A stretch of DNA of 64,000 nucleotides from Umezawaea tangerina (GCF_003002815.1 NZ_PVTF01000001.1:992001-1056000); one strand, 5' to 3'; positions 1-9,608 are shown, numbered from the stretch's first letter. Made by a program: numbers and translations. The notes: generated by a model from the sequence alone, not told the origin.

Positions 1-122
1 CGACGCCGACGACGACCACGACCACCACGACGACGACCACGACCCCGCCGGTGGGGGCCAACGGCTCGTCGTCGGCGGCCGCGAGCAGCGTCGCCGCCTC
101 GTCGTCGATGAAGCCGTCCTAG
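1..122 (+). CDS. 3' end of an unidentified gene, Thr/Ser-rich tail
   Basis: Only the last 39 codons are visible, in the frame that starts at base 3 and ends at TAG 120-122. The tail is a run of Thr with Pro, then Ser/Ala-rich, ending KPS. Every codon in this frame ends in G or C, and the stop is followed at once by a strong terminator, which supports this frame. In many actinobacteria the genes before ppx are a FtsB-like septum protein and a DUF501 protein, so one of these is possible. The tail alone does not identify it. Confidence 0.5.
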   Translation, partial: TPTTTTTTTTTTTTPPVGANGSSSAAASSVAASSSMKPS

Positions 123-134
123 GCCCGAGCTCCG

Positions 135-178
135 CACGACTGAGGGGAACCCGGCCTGCCGGGTTCCCCTCAGTCGTG
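135..178 (+). terminator. Strong stem-loop terminator before ppx
   Basis: Perfect 20-bp inverted repeat (135-154 against 159-178) with a 4-nt loop CCTG, 13 bases after the upstream stop codon. There is no T-tract, as is common for high-GC actinobacterial terminators. It separates the upstream gene from ppx. Confidence 0.85.
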
Positions 179-238
179 TCCGGCCCAGTGCGGTCGCTAC
201 CGTCCTCACGAGGGGATTCGCGACGAGGAGGACTGACG

Positions 239-1192
239 ATGGCACGGGTGGCCGCGATCGACTGCGGGACGAACTCGATCCGCCTGCTGGTGGCCGACGT
301 GACCAACGGCGACGACGGGAGCCGGTGGCTGCGCGACGTCCACCGGGAGATGCGCGTCGTCCGGCTCGGCCAGGGCGTGGACGCCACCGGTGTGCTGGCC
401 CCGGAGGCCATCGCCCGCACGCGCGCGGCGCTGCTCGACTACAGCGCGGTGCTGCGGCGCAAGGGGACCGAGCGGGTGCGGATGGTCGCGACGTCGGCGA
501 CCCGCGACGCGGCCAACCGCGACGAGTTCTTCGCGATGACCCGCGAGGTGCTGGGCGTCGAGGCCGAGGTGATCACCGGTGACGAGGAGGCGCGCCTGTC
601 GTTCACCGGCGCCGTGGCCGACCTCGACCCCGACGACGGGCCGTTCCTGGTCTCCGACGTCGGCGGCGGGTCGACCGAGCTGGTGCTGGGCGGGTGGGAC
701 GGCGTGCGCGGCACCGTCGAGGCGGCGCGGTCGGTCGACGTCGGCTGCGTGCGGCTGACCGAGCGCTGCCTGCGGTCCGACCCGCCGACCGCCGCGGAGG
801 CCGAGGAGGCGGTCCGGGTCGCGGGCGAGGCGCTGGGGCACGCGTTCGACGCCGTGCCGGTCGCCAAGGCCCGCACGTGGATCGGCGTCGCGGGCACCGT
901 GACGACCCTGGTGGCCATCGCGAAGGACCACCAGGAGTACGACCCGGACGAGATCCACCTGGCCAGGCTGTCGCTCGACCGGGTCAGGGAGATCACCGGC
1001 AGGCTGCTCACCACGACCCACGACGAGCGCGCGGCGATCGGCGCGATGCACCCAGGCCGGGTCGACGTGATCATCGGCGGGGCGCTGGTCGTGCGCACGA
1101 TCGCCGACCACCTCGCCGCGCACACCGGCATCACCGAGCTGGTCGCGAGCGAGCACGACATCCTGGACGGCATCGCGTTCGCGCTGTCGTGA
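239..1192 (+). CDS. ppx: Ppx/GppA family exopolyphosphatase
   Basis: Predicted 317-aa cytoplasmic phosphatase of the Ppx/GppA family, which releases phosphate from the ends of polyphosphate or hydrolyses pppGpp. The N-terminus AIDCGTNSIRLL is the first phosphate-binding loop of the ASKHA fold, and DVGGGSTELVLGG near residue 140 is the second. The length fits the short two-domain actinobacterial form, without the extra C-terminal domains of E. coli Ppx. The ATG at 239 follows a GAGGAGG-like site and puts the motif at the N-terminus. An upstream GTG at 176 lies in the terminator arm and is rejected. Exopolyphosphatase is more likely than GppA, but sequence alone does not separate them. Confidence 0.9.
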   Translation: MARVAAIDCGTNSIRLLVADVTNGDDGSRWLRDVHREMRVVRLGQGVDATGVLAPEAIARTRAALLDYSAVLRRKGTERVRMVATSATRDAANRDEFFAMTREVLGVEAEVITGDEEARLSFTGAVADLDPDDGPFLVSDVGGGSTELVLGGWDGVRGTVEAARSVDVGCVRLTERCLRSDPPTAAEAEEAVRVAGEALGHAFDAVPVAKARTWIGVAGTVTTLVAIAKDHQEYDPDEIHLARLSLDRVREITGRLLTTTHDERAAIGAMHPGRVDVIIGGALVVRTIADHLAAHTGITELVASEHDILDGIAFALS

Positions 1193-1352
1193 ACTCTGGT
1201 AACTGGTATTAGTCGTGACGTGTTCGTGACTGTCCTATTCGGTGCCCCGCAACACGGTCCGGTTACCGTGCCCCTCACGTTCTGGGACCCACCCTTCGGG
1301 GGGTGCGGCGCTTCCGCCTACCTCGGGAGCGCCGATGAAGGCGGGAGGATCG

Positions 1353-2972
1353 ATGTCAGGATCACGCTCGGTTTCATGGCTTGCGCTGCCGGTGGCGCTC
1401 GTCATGACCCTCACGGCCTGCGGTGGCGGCGGCGCCAAGGACAGCGCGGCCGGGGAGAACCCGGACGGCACGGTGTCCATCTACGGCACCGAGCCGAAGA
1501 GCGCGCTGCTGCCCGGTGACACGACGGAGGCGGGTGGTTCCAAGGCCGTCGACGGCCTGTACTCGCGGCTGGTCGCGTTCAAGCCCGAGGACGGCAGCAC
1601 GTCGAACCTGATGGCGGAGTCGATCACGTCGAGCGACGCCAAGGTGTACGACATCAAGATCAAGAGCGGTTGGAAGTTCCACGACGGCACCGAGGTGAAG
1701 GCGAAGAACTTCGTCGACGCCTGGAACTACGCGGCCTACTCCCCGAACGCCCAGCAGGCGGGCAGCTTCTTCGCCCAGATCCAGGGCTACGACGACGTGC
1801 ACCCGGCCGACGAGGCCGCGAAGCCCGCCACGGACAAGATGTCCGGCCTGGAGGTGGTCGGCGACTACGAGTTCAAGGTGACGCTGAAGGGCGCGTTCTC
1901 GGTCTTCACCAGCCAGCTCGGCTACCACCCGTTCTCCCCGCTGCCCGACGTGTTCTTCACCGACCCCAAGGCGTTCGAGGCGAAGCCGATCGGCAACGGC
2001 CCGCTGAAGTTCGTGTCCCGCACGCCCAACGCGTCGATCAAGCTGGAGCGCTTCGACGACTACAAGGGCGAGGACAAGGTCCACTTCAAGACCCTGGACA
2101 TCAAGATCTACTCCAGCCAGGAGACCGCTTACCAGGACCTGGTCGCGGGCAAGCTGGACTTCATGGAGGCGCTGCCGCCGTCGGCCAAGATCGGTGGCAA
2201 GCACAAGGCCGACCTCGGTGACCGGGTGCTCAACGCGAACCTGCTCGGCATCAGCACCATCGGCGTCCCCTCCTACGTGGCGGGGTACAACAACCTCGAC
2301 CTGCGCAAGGCGATCTCGCTGGCGATCAACCGCGAGCAGATCACCAAGACCGTGCTGGCCGACTCCTACACGCCGGTCGACGGCTGGGTGCCGCCGGGCA
2401 TCGAGGGCTACGAGCCCGGCGTCTGCGGCGAGTTCTGCAAGTACGACGCGGCCAAGGCCAAGGAGTACTTCACGAAGTCCGGCTTCACCGGCAAGCTCAC
2501 CATCCAGTCCAACGCGGACGGTGGCCGCAAGGAGCCGCTGGAGGCGGCCTGCAACAGCATCAAGCAGGCGCTGGGCGTGGAGTGCGAGTTCGTGGGGGCG
2601 ACCAACTTCGGCGCGTTCCGCCAGATCGTGGACGGCCACCAGCTCACCGGTCTGAGCCGGTCCGACTGGAGCGCCGACTACCCGTCGATCGAGAACTTCC
2701 TGAACCCGTTGTACCGGACCGGCGGCTCGTCCAACGACACCGTCTACTCCAACCCGGCCGTCGACGCGCTGCTGGCCAAGGCGGACTCCACCGCGGACAA
2801 GGGCGCGGCGATCAAGGAGTACCAGGAAGCCCACAAGCTGCTGGCGAAGGACCTCCCGTCCATCCCGGTGTGGGCGGAGAAGGGCATCGGCGGGTTCTCG
2901 AAGAACCTGACCGCCGCCAAGCTGACGTTCTCCCGCGACGCCGACCTGGCGTCGTTCCGCGTCAAGGGCTGA
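1353..2972 (+). CDS. Oligopeptide ABC importer, substrate-binding lipoprotein (SBP_bac_5)
   Basis: First gene of a five-gene peptide importer. The 539-aa protein begins with a lipoprotein signal peptide ending in LTAC, followed by GGGG, so Cys would be lipidated and the protein held on the outer face of the membrane. The rest is a family 5 solute-binding protein (OppA/DppA type), with typical segments such as SADYPSIENFL and LRKAISLAINREQI. The ATG at 1353 is chosen because GGGAGG lies just upstream and it gives a clean signal peptide. The 160-bp spacer before it probably holds the operon promoter, but no clear -35/-10 pair was seen. The ligand is inferred to be peptides. Confidence 0.9.
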   Translation: MSGSRSVSWLALPVALVMTLTACGGGGAKDSAAGENPDGTVSIYGTEPKSALLPGDTTEAGGSKAVDGLYSRLVAFKPEDGSTSNLMAESITSSDAKVYDIKIKSGWKFHDGTEVKAKNFVDAWNYAAYSPNAQQAGSFFAQIQGYDDVHPADEAAKPATDKMSGLEVVGDYEFKVTLKGAFSVFTSQLGYHPFSPLPDVFFTDPKAFEAKPIGNGPLKFVSRTPNASIKLERFDDYKGEDKVHFKTLDIKIYSSQETAYQDLVAGKLDFMEALPPSAKIGGKHKADLGDRVLNANLLGISTIGVPSYVAGYNNLDLRKAISLAINREQITKTVLADSYTPVDGWVPPGIEGYEPGVCGEFCKYDAAKAKEYFTKSGFTGKLTIQSNADGGRKEPLEAACNSIKQALGVECEFVGATNFGAFRQIVDGHQLTGLSRSDWSADYPSIENFLNPLYRTGGSSNDTVYSNPAVDALLAKADSTADKGAAIKEYQEAHKLLAKDLPSIPVWAEKGIGGFSKNLTAAKLTFSRDADLASFRVKG

Positions 2973-2992
2973 CCCCGCACCGCGACACCGGA

Positions 2993-3028
2993 CGGCTCCG
3001 CGCGGCCCCTACCGGCCGCGCGGAGCCG
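2993..3028 (+). terminator. Intra-operon stem-loop after the binding-protein gene
   Basis: Perfect 15-bp stem (2993-3007 against 3014-3028) with a 6-nt loop, no T-tract. It sits between the binding-protein gene and the permease genes. In such operons these hairpins usually protect the binding-protein mRNA or partly terminate transcription, so that the binding protein is made in excess. That role is inferred here. Confidence 0.7.
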
Positions 3029-3075
3029 CGCCGGTTCGCCATTCCCTTCCCACCACCGCAAAGGGAGCTCCACGC

Positions 3076-4008
3076 ATGGGTCGCTACGTGCTGCGACGCC
3101 TCCTGCAGCTGATACCGGTGTTCCTCGGCACCACGTTCATCATCTACGCGCTCGTCTGGGCCATCCCGCAGGACCCGTTCGCGGGCAAGTGCGGACAGCG
3201 ACCCTGCCCGGACTCCTACATCTCGGCGATGAGCGACAAGTTCAACTTCGACGACCCGCTGGTGCTGCAGTACCTGAAGTACATGGGGAACCTGCTCACC
3301 GGTGACTTCGGCGACACGTTCTCCGGCATCTCGGTCGGCGAGCAGATCTCGACCGCGTACCCGACGACGGTGAAGCTCGCGGTCATCGCCCTGCTGATCG
3401 AGGGGATCATCGGCGTCACCGCCGGTGTGCTGACCGGACTGCGCAAGCAGGGCTTCCTGGACAACCTCGTGCTGGTGTCGACGCTGTTCCTGATCTCGCT
3501 CCCGGTGTTCGTCACCGGTTTCGTGCTGCGCCTCTACCTCGGCCCGCAGGGGCTGGACCTGATGGACACCGGCGTGGACACCGCCGACCCGTCGATCGGC
3601 CAGCTGATCCTGCCCGGCTTCGTCCTGGGCAGCCTGTCGATGGCCTACGTGGCCCGGCTGACCAGGGGCGGCATCGCCGAGAACCGCCGCGCCGACTACG
3701 TCCGCACGGCCATCGCCAAGGGGCAGCCGAACAGCCGCGTCGTCGGCGTGCACCTGCTGCGCAACTCGCTGATCCCGGTGATCACGTTCCTGGGCACCGA
3801 CCTCGGCAGCCTGATGGGCGGCGCGATCGTGACCGAGGGCGTGTTCAACATCAACGGCATCGGCGGTCTGATCTTCCGCGGCATCCAGGAGAAGGAGGGC
3901 GTGATGGTCACCGGCATCGTCACGCTCCTGGTGCTGGTGTACCTGCTGATGAGCCTCATCGTCGACCTCCTCTACGCCGTACTCGACCCGAGGATCCGCT
4001 ATGAGTGA
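3076..4008 (+). CDS. Oligopeptide ABC importer permease, OppB/DppB type
   Basis: 310-aa inner-membrane permease. The N-terminus MGRYVLRRLLQLIPVFLGTT is the classic OppB/DppB first membrane helix, followed by the long extracytoplasmic segment with two Cys that such proteins carry. The BPD_transp_1 core with the EAA-type loop (RADYVRTAIAKGQ) contacts the ATPases. AAGGGAG precedes the ATG. The stop codon overlaps the start of the next permease by 8 bp, so the two are translationally coupled and probably form a heterodimer. Confidence 0.93.
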   Translation: MGRYVLRRLLQLIPVFLGTTFIIYALVWAIPQDPFAGKCGQRPCPDSYISAMSDKFNFDDPLVLQYLKYMGNLLTGDFGDTFSGISVGEQISTAYPTTVKLAVIALLIEGIIGVTAGVLTGLRKQGFLDNLVLVSTLFLISLPVFVTGFVLRLYLGPQGLDLMDTGVDTADPSIGQLILPGFVLGSLSMAYVARLTRGGIAENRRADYVRTAIAKGQPNSRVVGVHLLRNSLIPVITFLGTDLGSLMGGAIVTEGVFNINGIGGLIFRGIQEKEGVMVTGIVTLLVLVYLLMSLIVDLLYAVLDPRIRYE

Positions 4009-4972
4009 CCCAGGTGCCGCGTCGAGCGGCTCGGGACTGGAACAGGCCGCGGCGGCGGGCGTCGGCGACCTCAGCCACGTCGACTCCGGGCAGGGGCAGA
4101 ACAAGCCCCGCAGCCTGTGGAGCGACGCGTGGCGCGAGCTGCGCCGCAAGCCCACGTTCGTCATCTCGCTGGTGATCATCTTCATCGTGGTGCTGATGGC
4201 CGCGTTCCCCACGCTGTTCACCTCGGTCGACCCGCGCTACGGCAACCTGGACAACTACCTGAAGACGCCGTCCGCCGACGCGTGGTTCGGCTACGACGTG
4301 CAGGGCTACGACGTGTACGCGCGGGCAATCCACGGTGCCAGGGGATCGCTGCTCGTCGGGCTGTTCTCGACGATCCTGACCGTGCTGATCGGCTCGGTGG
4401 TCGGGATCTTCGCCGGGTACGCCAAGAGCTGGGTCGACAGCGTGCTCTCCCGGTTCGGCGACATCTTCGCGGGCGTCCCGTTCGTGCTGGGCGCGATCGT
4501 CATCCTGACCACGTTCAACACCCCCACCGAGAACCCCAGCGCGGTGCGGATCATCACCCAGGTCGTGTTCTCCATCGCCGTGCTGTCCTGGCCGGTCGCG
4601 ATGCGGATCATGCGGTCCGCGACGCTCGTGGCCAAGCAGCAGGACTACGTGAAGGCCGCCCGCGGCCTGGGCGCGAGCCCGTTGCGGATCGTCTTCCGCC
4701 ACCTGCTGCCGAACACGGTCGCGCCGGTCATGGTCTACGCGACGATCGCGCTCGGCGCGTTCATCGGCGCGGAGGCCACGCTCGCGTTCCTCGGCATCGG
4801 CCTGCGCCCGCCGGTGGTGTCCTGGGGCGTGATGATCAGCGAGTCCCGCGACTACTTCCAGGCGGCGCCGCACATGCTGCTGTTCCCCGCCGGGTTCGTG
4901 ACGATCACCGTGCTGGCCTTCGTCATGCTGGGCGACGCCGTGCGCGACGCCCTCGACCCCAAGTCGCGATAG
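4001..4972 (+). CDS. Oligopeptide ABC importer permease, OppC/DppC type
   Basis: 323-aa second permease. It has the extended cytoplasmic N-terminus of OppC/DppC, then a membrane helix around RKPTFVISLVIIF, a periplasmic segment, and the BPD_transp_1 domain with the EAA loop QQDYVKAARGLGASPLRI. It overlaps the OppB-type gene by 8 bp and lies 11 bp before the first ATPase gene. It should pair with the upstream permease to form the channel. Confidence 0.93.
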   Translation: MSDPGAASSGSGLEQAAAAGVGDLSHVDSGQGQNKPRSLWSDAWRELRRKPTFVISLVIIFIVVLMAAFPTLFTSVDPRYGNLDNYLKTPSADAWFGYDVQGYDVYARAIHGARGSLLVGLFSTILTVLIGSVVGIFAGYAKSWVDSVLSRFGDIFAGVPFVLGAIVILTTFNTPTENPSAVRIITQVVFSIAVLSWPVAMRIMRSATLVAKQQDYVKAARGLGASPLRIVFRHLLPNTVAPVMVYATIALGAFIGAEATLAFLGIGLRPPVVSWGVMISESRDYFQAAPHMLLFPAGFVTITVLAFVMLGDAVRDALDPKSR

Positions 4973-4983
4973 GAGTTCCGACC

Positions 4984-5967
4984 GTGACCGCACTGCTGGA
5001 GGTCGAGGACCTCCACGTGGAGTTCCGCACCCGCGACGGCGTCGCGAAGGTGCTCAACGGGGTCGGCTACCACGTCGACGCGGGCGAGACCGTCGCCGTG
5101 CTCGGGGAGTCGGGGTCGGGCAAGAGCGTGACCGCCCAGACGATCATGGGCATCCTGGACACGCCGCCCGCGGTGGTGACCAGGGGCGCGATCCGCTTCC
5201 ACGGCGAGGACCTGCTGGCCGCGAGCGAGGAACGCCGCCGCGAGGTGCGCGGCGACGGCATCGCGATGATCTTCCAGGACGCGCTGTCCGCGCTGAACCC
5301 CGTGTTCACCGTGGGGTTCCAGATCGAGGAGCAGCTGCGGGTGCGGCGCGGCATGAGCCGCAAGGACGCCCGCGCCCGCGCCGTCGAGCTGCTGGACCTG
5401 GTGAAGATCCCCAACGCCGCCAACCGGGTGCGCGAGTACCCGCACCAGTTCTCCGGCGGCATGCGGCAGCGCGCGATGATCGCGATGTCGCTGGCGCTCG
5501 ACCCGGAGATGCTGATCGCCGACGAGCCCACCACCGCGCTGGACGTCACCGTGCAGGCCCAGATCATGGACCTGCTGCGGGAGATCCAGCAGGAGCGGGA
5601 CATGGGGCTCATCCTGATCACCCACGACCTCGGTGTCGTCGCGGACGTGGCCGACCGCATCGCCGTGATGTACGCCGGTCGCATCGTCGAGCACGCCGAC
5701 GTGTTCCAGCTCTTCCGCGCACCCGGCCACCCCTACACCGAGTCGCTGCTGGAGTCGTTGCCGCGCCTCGACCTCAAGGGCCAGGAGCTCAAGACGATCA
5801 AGGGCCTCCCGCCGAGCCTCACCCACATCCCGTCGGGCTGCCCCTTCCACCCCCGGTGCCCGCGCGCGGTCGACCGCTGCGCCACCGAGGTCCCCGCGGA
5901 CCACCGCCTCGGGCTGGACCGCACCAGCGCGTGCCACTTCGCCGAGGAGGTCGTCAGCCGTGGCTGA
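4984..5967 (+). CDS. Oligopeptide ABC importer ATPase, OppD/DppD type
   Basis: 327-aa cytoplasmic ATPase powering peptide uptake. Walker A is GESGSGKS, the ABC signature SGGMRQR, and Walker [11 protein letters not shown] followed by the H-loop ITHDL. The C-terminal oligopeptide/dipeptide transporter domain has the Cys pattern [14 protein letters not shown], which in DppD homologues can bind an iron-sulfur cluster. The GTG at 4984 is 5 nt after GGAGTT and gives the normal N-terminus [11 protein letters not shown]. It overlaps the next ATPase gene by 8 bp. Confidence 0.93.
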   Translation: MTALLEVEDLHVEFRTRDGVAKVLNGVGYHVDAGETVAVLGESGSGKSVTAQTIMGILDTPPAVVTRGAIRFHGEDLLAASEERRREVRGDGIAMIFQDALSALNPVFTVGFQIEEQLRVRRGMSRKDARARAVELLDLVKIPNAANRVREYPHQFSGGMRQRAMIAMSLALDPEMLIADEPTTALDVTVQAQIMDLLREIQQERDMGLILITHDLGVVADVADRIAVMYAGRIVEHADVFQLFRAPGHPYTESLLESLPRLDLKGQELKTIKGLPPSLTHIPSGCPFHPRCPRAVDRCATEVPADHRLGLDRTSACHFAEEVVSRG

Positions 5968-6955
5968 GCCGATCCTCGAGGTCGTCGACCTCGTCAAGCA
6001 CTTCCCGGTCCGCGTCGGCGTGCTGTTCAAGCGCACCATCGGCCAGGTCAAGGCCGTCGACGGCGTCTCCTTCTCGTTGGCCAAGGGCGAGACCCTCGGC
6101 GTGGTGGGGGAGTCCGGCTGCGGGAAGTCCACTTTGGCCCAGGTGCTCATGCGCCTCGAACCGCCCACCTCCGGGACCGCCAGGTTCGAGGGCCGCGACA
6201 TCTTCGCCATGCGGGGCGCCGAGCTGCGGCGGCTGCGGCGCGACATCCAGATCGTGCTCCAGGACCCGTACACCTCGCTCAACCCGCGGATGACCGTCGG
6301 CGACATCGTCGGCGAACCGTTCGAGATCCACACCGACGTGGCGCCCAAGGGCTCGCGGCGCAAGAAGGTCCAGGAGCTCCTGGACACCGTCGGCCTGAAC
6401 CCCGAGCACATCAACCGCTACCCGCACCAGTTCTCCGGTGGGCAGCGCCAGCGCATCGGCATCGCCCGCGCACTCGCCCTGCGCCCCAAGGTGATCGTCT
6501 GCGACGAACCGGTGTCCGCTTTGGACGTCTCCATCCAGGCCCAGGTCATGAACCTCCTCGGCGAGCTCCAGTCCGACCTCGGCCTGTCCTACGTCTTCAT
6601 CGCCCACGACCTGTCCGTGGTCCGCCACCTGTCCGACCGCGTCGCCGTCATGTACCTGGGCAAGGTCGTCGAGATCGGCACCGAGGACCAGATCTACGAA
6701 CGCCCCACCCACCCCTACACCCAGGCCCTCCTCTCCGCCGTCCCCGTCCCCGACCCCACCCAACGCGGCCGCCGCGACGTCATCCGCCTCACCGGCGACG
6801 TCCCCTCCCCCATCAACCCCCCTTCCGGCTGCCACTTCCGCACCCGCTGCTGGAAGGCCCAGGACATCTGCGCCACCGACGAACCAGCCCTCACCACCCG
6901 CGTGGGCGACCACCCCAGCGCTTGTCACTTCGCGGAGGAGCGGACGGTGGTGTGA
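5960..6955 (+). CDS. Oligopeptide ABC importer ATPase, OppF/DppF type
   Basis: 331-aa second ATPase, last gene of the importer operon. Walker [10 protein letters not shown], signature SGGQRQR, Walker [13 protein letters not shown]-loop IAHDL. The C-terminal domain again carries paired Cys ([15 protein letters not shown]). The start is a GTG inside the end of the preceding gene. The two ATPases are expected to form the heterodimeric motor of the importer. About 200 bp without a recognisable gene follow. Confidence 0.93.
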   Translation: MAEPILEVVDLVKHFPVRVGVLFKRTIGQVKAVDGVSFSLAKGETLGVVGESGCGKSTLAQVLMRLEPPTSGTARFEGRDIFAMRGAELRRLRRDIQIVLQDPYTSLNPRMTVGDIVGEPFEIHTDVAPKGSRRKKVQELLDTVGLNPEHINRYPHQFSGGQRQRIGIARALALRPKVIVCDEPVSALDVSIQAQVMNLLGELQSDLGLSYVFIAHDLSVVRHLSDRVAVMYLGKVVEIGTEDQIYERPTHPYTQALLSAVPVPDPTQRGRRDVIRLTGDVPSPINPPSGCHFRTRCWKAQDICATDEPALTTRVGDHPSACHFAEERTVV

Positions 6956-7155
6956 CCCGCGGGGGCTGCTCGGGTTTTCTTGTCACGGGCCGCCTCCAGC
7001 GCTCGCGGGTGAGCCTCCGTCACCGGTGGCCCACCCGCGCACACGGCGATCTCGACCCGCGGCAGCCGCTTTGGACAACCACCGCGCGGGGCGTCGACAC
7101 GGCCGCGGGCAGGCGGGTACCGCGTTTCCACGCGGTACCCGCCTGCATACGTGGC

Positions 7156-7317
7156 CTAGCTACCTCCCGCGAGGAAGTACACGACGACCAGCACGGCCAC
7201 CGTCAACGCCGTACCGCTCAACGCTGTCGCCCCCTGATGCCCGGCCTTGCGCCCCGACACCACCCCGGCCAGCCCGAACAACGCGCCGACACCCAGGACG
7301 GTGACGTTGAACGTCAC
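7156..7317 (-). CDS. Small membrane protein (53 aa), unknown function
   Basis: A 54-codon ORF on the minus strand with two hydrophobic stretches, VLGVGALFGLAGVV and ALTVAVLVVVYFLAGG, joined by a short basic loop SGRKAGHQ. That is the pattern of a two-helix hairpin membrane protein. G/C dominate third positions. The GTG start at 7317 is the only start codon downstream of an in-frame stop. It lies 15 bases after one copy of a 43-bp repeat also found at 9637. No Shine-Dalgarno is obvious. No family recognised; the ORF looks real but lacks functional evidence. Confidence 0.6.
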   Translation of the reverse strand: MTFNVTVLGVGALFGLAGVVSGRKAGHQGATALSGTALTVAVLVVVYFLAGGS

Positions 7318-7331
7318 CGGCGCGGGTGTCG

Positions 7332-7374
7332 CGTTACGGCCCGGACGTCCGGTTCGACCGGACGCGTGAACGGC
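7332..7374 (-). repeat. 43-bp inverted repeat, copy 1
   Basis: Identical, in opposite orientation, to 9637-9679. It contains an internal palindrome with 8-bp arms CGTCCGGT/ACCGGACG around a 3-nt loop. It begins at the base next to the glycosylase stop codon (7375) and ends 15 bases before the small membrane ORF start (7317). It may carry a promoter or operator; see findings. Confidence 0.85.
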
Positions 7375-8067
7375 TCATCCCACCTCCGCCGCCCGCTTCA
7401 GCACCTCCCGCACCATCTCCTGCGTCAACCTCCCCGTGAACGTGTTCTGCTGGCTCACGTGGAAGCACCCGAACACGTGCAACGGCACCCCGCCGTCGCG
7501 CGCGGCCAGCACCACCTCCACCCCGTGGCCGAACTTCGGGCGTGGGGTGGGGAGTTCCCAGTGGGCGGCGAGGACGGGGAGGAGGGCCTGCCAGCCGAAG
7601 CCGCCGAGGACGACGATCGAGCGCAGCGTCGGGCGGAGGAGGGCGAGTTCGCGGACCAGCCAGGGGCGGCAGGTGTCGCGTTCCTGCGGGGTGGGCTTGT
7701 TCTCGGGTGGGGCGCACTTGACCGGGGCGGTGATGCGGGTGCCGTACAGCTCGAGGCCGTCGCCGAGGTGGTCGGCGGTGGGCTGGGAGGCTAGGCCGAC
7801 GGCGTGCAGGGCGGCGTAGAGGAAGTCGCCGGAGCGGTCGCCGGTGAACATGCGGCCGGTCCGGTTGGCGCCGTGGGCGGCCGGTGCGAGGCCGACGATG
7901 GCGAGGTGGGCGTCGGCGGGGCCGAAGCCGGGGACGGGGCGGCCCCAGTAGTCCTGGTCGCGGAAGGAGGCGCGTTTCACCCGCGCGACCTCCTCACGCC
8001 ACTCCACCAGCCGTGGACACGCCCGGCAGGACGTGACCTCCGCGTCGAGTTCGGCGAGTCCGAGCAC
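7375..8067 (-). CDS. Uracil-DNA glycosylase, family 5 (UdgB-like)
   Basis: 230-aa base-excision repair enzyme that removes uracil, and in this family other deaminated bases, from DNA. The motif GLAPAAHGANRTGR is the UDGb active-site loop, lacking the Asp/Asn general base of family 1. CFHVSQQNTFTGRL is the second catalytic motif. CRACPRL near the N-terminus and CAPP further on supply the Cys of the family's 4Fe-4S cluster. The GTG at 8067 follows GGAGGAG with good spacing. The gene is divergent from the S10 peptidase, with a 30-bp gap between them. Confidence 0.9.
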   Translation of the reverse strand: MLGLAELDAEVTSCRACPRLVEWREEVARVKRASFRDQDYWGRPVPGFGPADAHLAIVGLAPAAHGANRTGRMFTGDRSGDFLYAALHAVGLASQPTADHLGDGLELYGTRITAPVKCAPPENKPTPQERDTCRPWLVRELALLRPTLRSIVVLGGFGWQALLPVLAAHWELPTPRPKFGHGVEVVLAARDGGVPLHVFGCFHVSQQNTFTGRLTQEMVREVLKRAAEVG

Positions 8068-8085
8068 CGCACTCCTCCCCGAAAG

Positions 8086-8091
8086 TAGGGT
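8086..8091 (+). promoter_or_regulatory. -10 hexamer of a probable leaderless promoter
   Basis: TAGGGT lies 6 nt before the ATG of the S10 peptidase gene at 8098. Transcription should start at or next to the A of ATG, giving a leaderless mRNA. No Shine-Dalgarno is present. Confidence 0.55.
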
Positions 8092-8097
8092 TCGACC

Positions 8098-9576
8098 ATG
8101 ACCGACAAGGACACCGGCGAGAACTCCGACGAGTCGAAGGACGAGAAGGACATCCCTTCCGACGACCTCGTCAGCGCCCAGCACAGCATCACCGTCAAGC
8201 GCCGCAAGCTGAACTACACCACCACGACCGGCCGCGTCGTGCTGCGGCAGGAGGTGACCACCGACGGCAAGTTCGACGGCCACCAGCCGAAGGCCGAGGT
8301 GTTCGTCACCGCCTACACGCTCGACGGGGCCGACCCGAAGACGCGGCCGGTGACGTTCGCGTTCAACGGCGGGCCCGGCTCGTCCAGCGTGTGGCTGCAC
8401 CTCGGCCTGCTCGGGCCGCGGCGCGTCGTCAGCGGCGACGTCGGCGAGATGGCGCCCCCGCCGTACGAGCTGGTCGACAACGCCGAGACCCTGCTGGCCC
8501 ACAGCGACCTGGTGTTCATCGACCCCGTGTCGACCGGCTACTCCCGCGCCGTCAAGGGCGAGAACCCGAGCCAGCACCACGGTTTCCAGGGCGACATCGA
8601 CTCCGTCGGAGAAGTGATCCGGCTGTGGACGTCGCGCAACGGCCGGTGGATGTCGCCGAAGTTCCTCGCGGGCGAGTCGTACGGCACGCTGCGCGCGGCG
8701 GGCCTGGCCGAGCACCTGCAGTCCCGGTACGGCATGTACCTCAACGGCCTGATGCTGATCTCGTCGGTGCTCGACTTCACCACGCTCGACTTCAACGACA
8801 ACAACGACGTGGCCTACGCGCTGTTCCTGCCGACCTACGCCGCGATCGCCCACTACCACGGCCTGCACGGCGACCGCCCGCTCGACGAGGTCCTCGCCGA
8901 GGCCGAGGAGTTCGCCTCCCGCGACTACCCGTGGGCCCTCGCCCGCGGCCACCGGCTGACCGCCGACGAACGCGCGTCCACCGTCACCAGGCTGGCCGCG
9001 CTGACCGGGCTGTCGGAGGACTTCGTGGACCGGGTCGACCTGCGCGTCGAGCACATCCGGTTCTTCACCGAGCTGCTGCGCTCCGAGCGCAAGGTCGTCG
9101 GCAGGCTCGACGGCCGCTTCTCCGGCTGGGACACCGACTACGGCCTCGAGAACATGTCCGAGGACGCCTCCTACTCCGCCATCCTCGGCCCGTACACGGC
9201 CGCGCTCAACCACTACGTGCGCGCCGAGCTGGAGTACTCCAACGACCTCCCGTACGAGATCATCTCCCGCTCCGTGCACCCGTGGTCGTACAAGGAGTTC
9301 GAGGGCAAGCACGTCACCGTCACCCGCAAGCTGGCCGCCGCCATGCGCGCCAACCCCCACCTCAAGGTGCACGTCGCCTTCGGCTACCACGACGGCGCGA
9401 CCGCCTACTACGCCGCCGAACACGTGCTCGCCCACCTGGCCATCCCGGAGGAGTTGCGCGCCAACATCGAGTCGGCGTACTACCCGGCGGGGCACATGAT
9501 GTACGTCCACGAGCCTTCGCGGGTGCAGCAGTCGAAGGACCTGGCCGACTTCGTGAAGTCCGCCTCGAACCGCTGA
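8098..9576 (+). CDS. Serine carboxypeptidase-like S10 family peptidase
   Basis: 492-aa alpha/beta-hydrolase of peptidase family S10. The oxyanion-hole segment is FNGGPGSSSVW, the nucleophile elbow is GESYG with Ser194, and the catalytic His lies in AGHMMYVHE (His466). The N-terminus is acidic and unstructured and lacks a signal peptide, so the protein is probably cytoplasmic. S10 enzymes cleave C-terminal residues from peptides; the substrate here is unknown. Translation probably starts on a leaderless mRNA. A 13-bp stem-loop terminator follows. Confidence 0.85.
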   Translation: MTDKDTGENSDESKDEKDIPSDDLVSAQHSITVKRRKLNYTTTTGRVVLRQEVTTDGKFDGHQPKAEVFVTAYTLDGADPKTRPVTFAFNGGPGSSSVWLHLGLLGPRRVVSGDVGEMAPPPYELVDNAETLLAHSDLVFIDPVSTGYSRAVKGENPSQHHGFQGDIDSVGEVIRLWTSRNGRWMSPKFLAGESYGTLRAAGLAEHLQSRYGMYLNGLMLISSVLDFTTLDFNDNNDVAYALFLPTYAAIAHYHGLHGDRPLDEVLAEAEEFASRDYPWALARGHRLTADERASTVTRLAALTGLSEDFVDRVDLRVEHIRFFTELLRSERKVVGRLDGRFSGWDTDYGLENMSEDASYSAILGPYTAALNHYVRAELEYSNDLPYEIISRSVHPWSYKEFEGKHVTVTRKLAAAMRANPHLKVHVAFGYHDGATAYYAAEHVLAHLAIPEELRANIESAYYPAGHMMYVHEPSRVQQSKDLADFVKSASNR

Positions 9577-9608
9577 CCACCAGCCTCTGACCGCACCAGG
9601 ATCACGAG

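Noticed and set aside
2-175. Asp/His-rich reading of the first 120 bases, in frame with ppx
   Set aside because: The frame runs through the strong terminator at 135-178 and lacks start codons. The Thr-rich frame has perfect G/C third positions and stops right before the terminator.
176-238. Longer ppx start at GTG 176
   Set aside because: It falls inside the terminator stem, and the family's phosphate-binding loop begins right after ATG 239, which has a good ribosome site.
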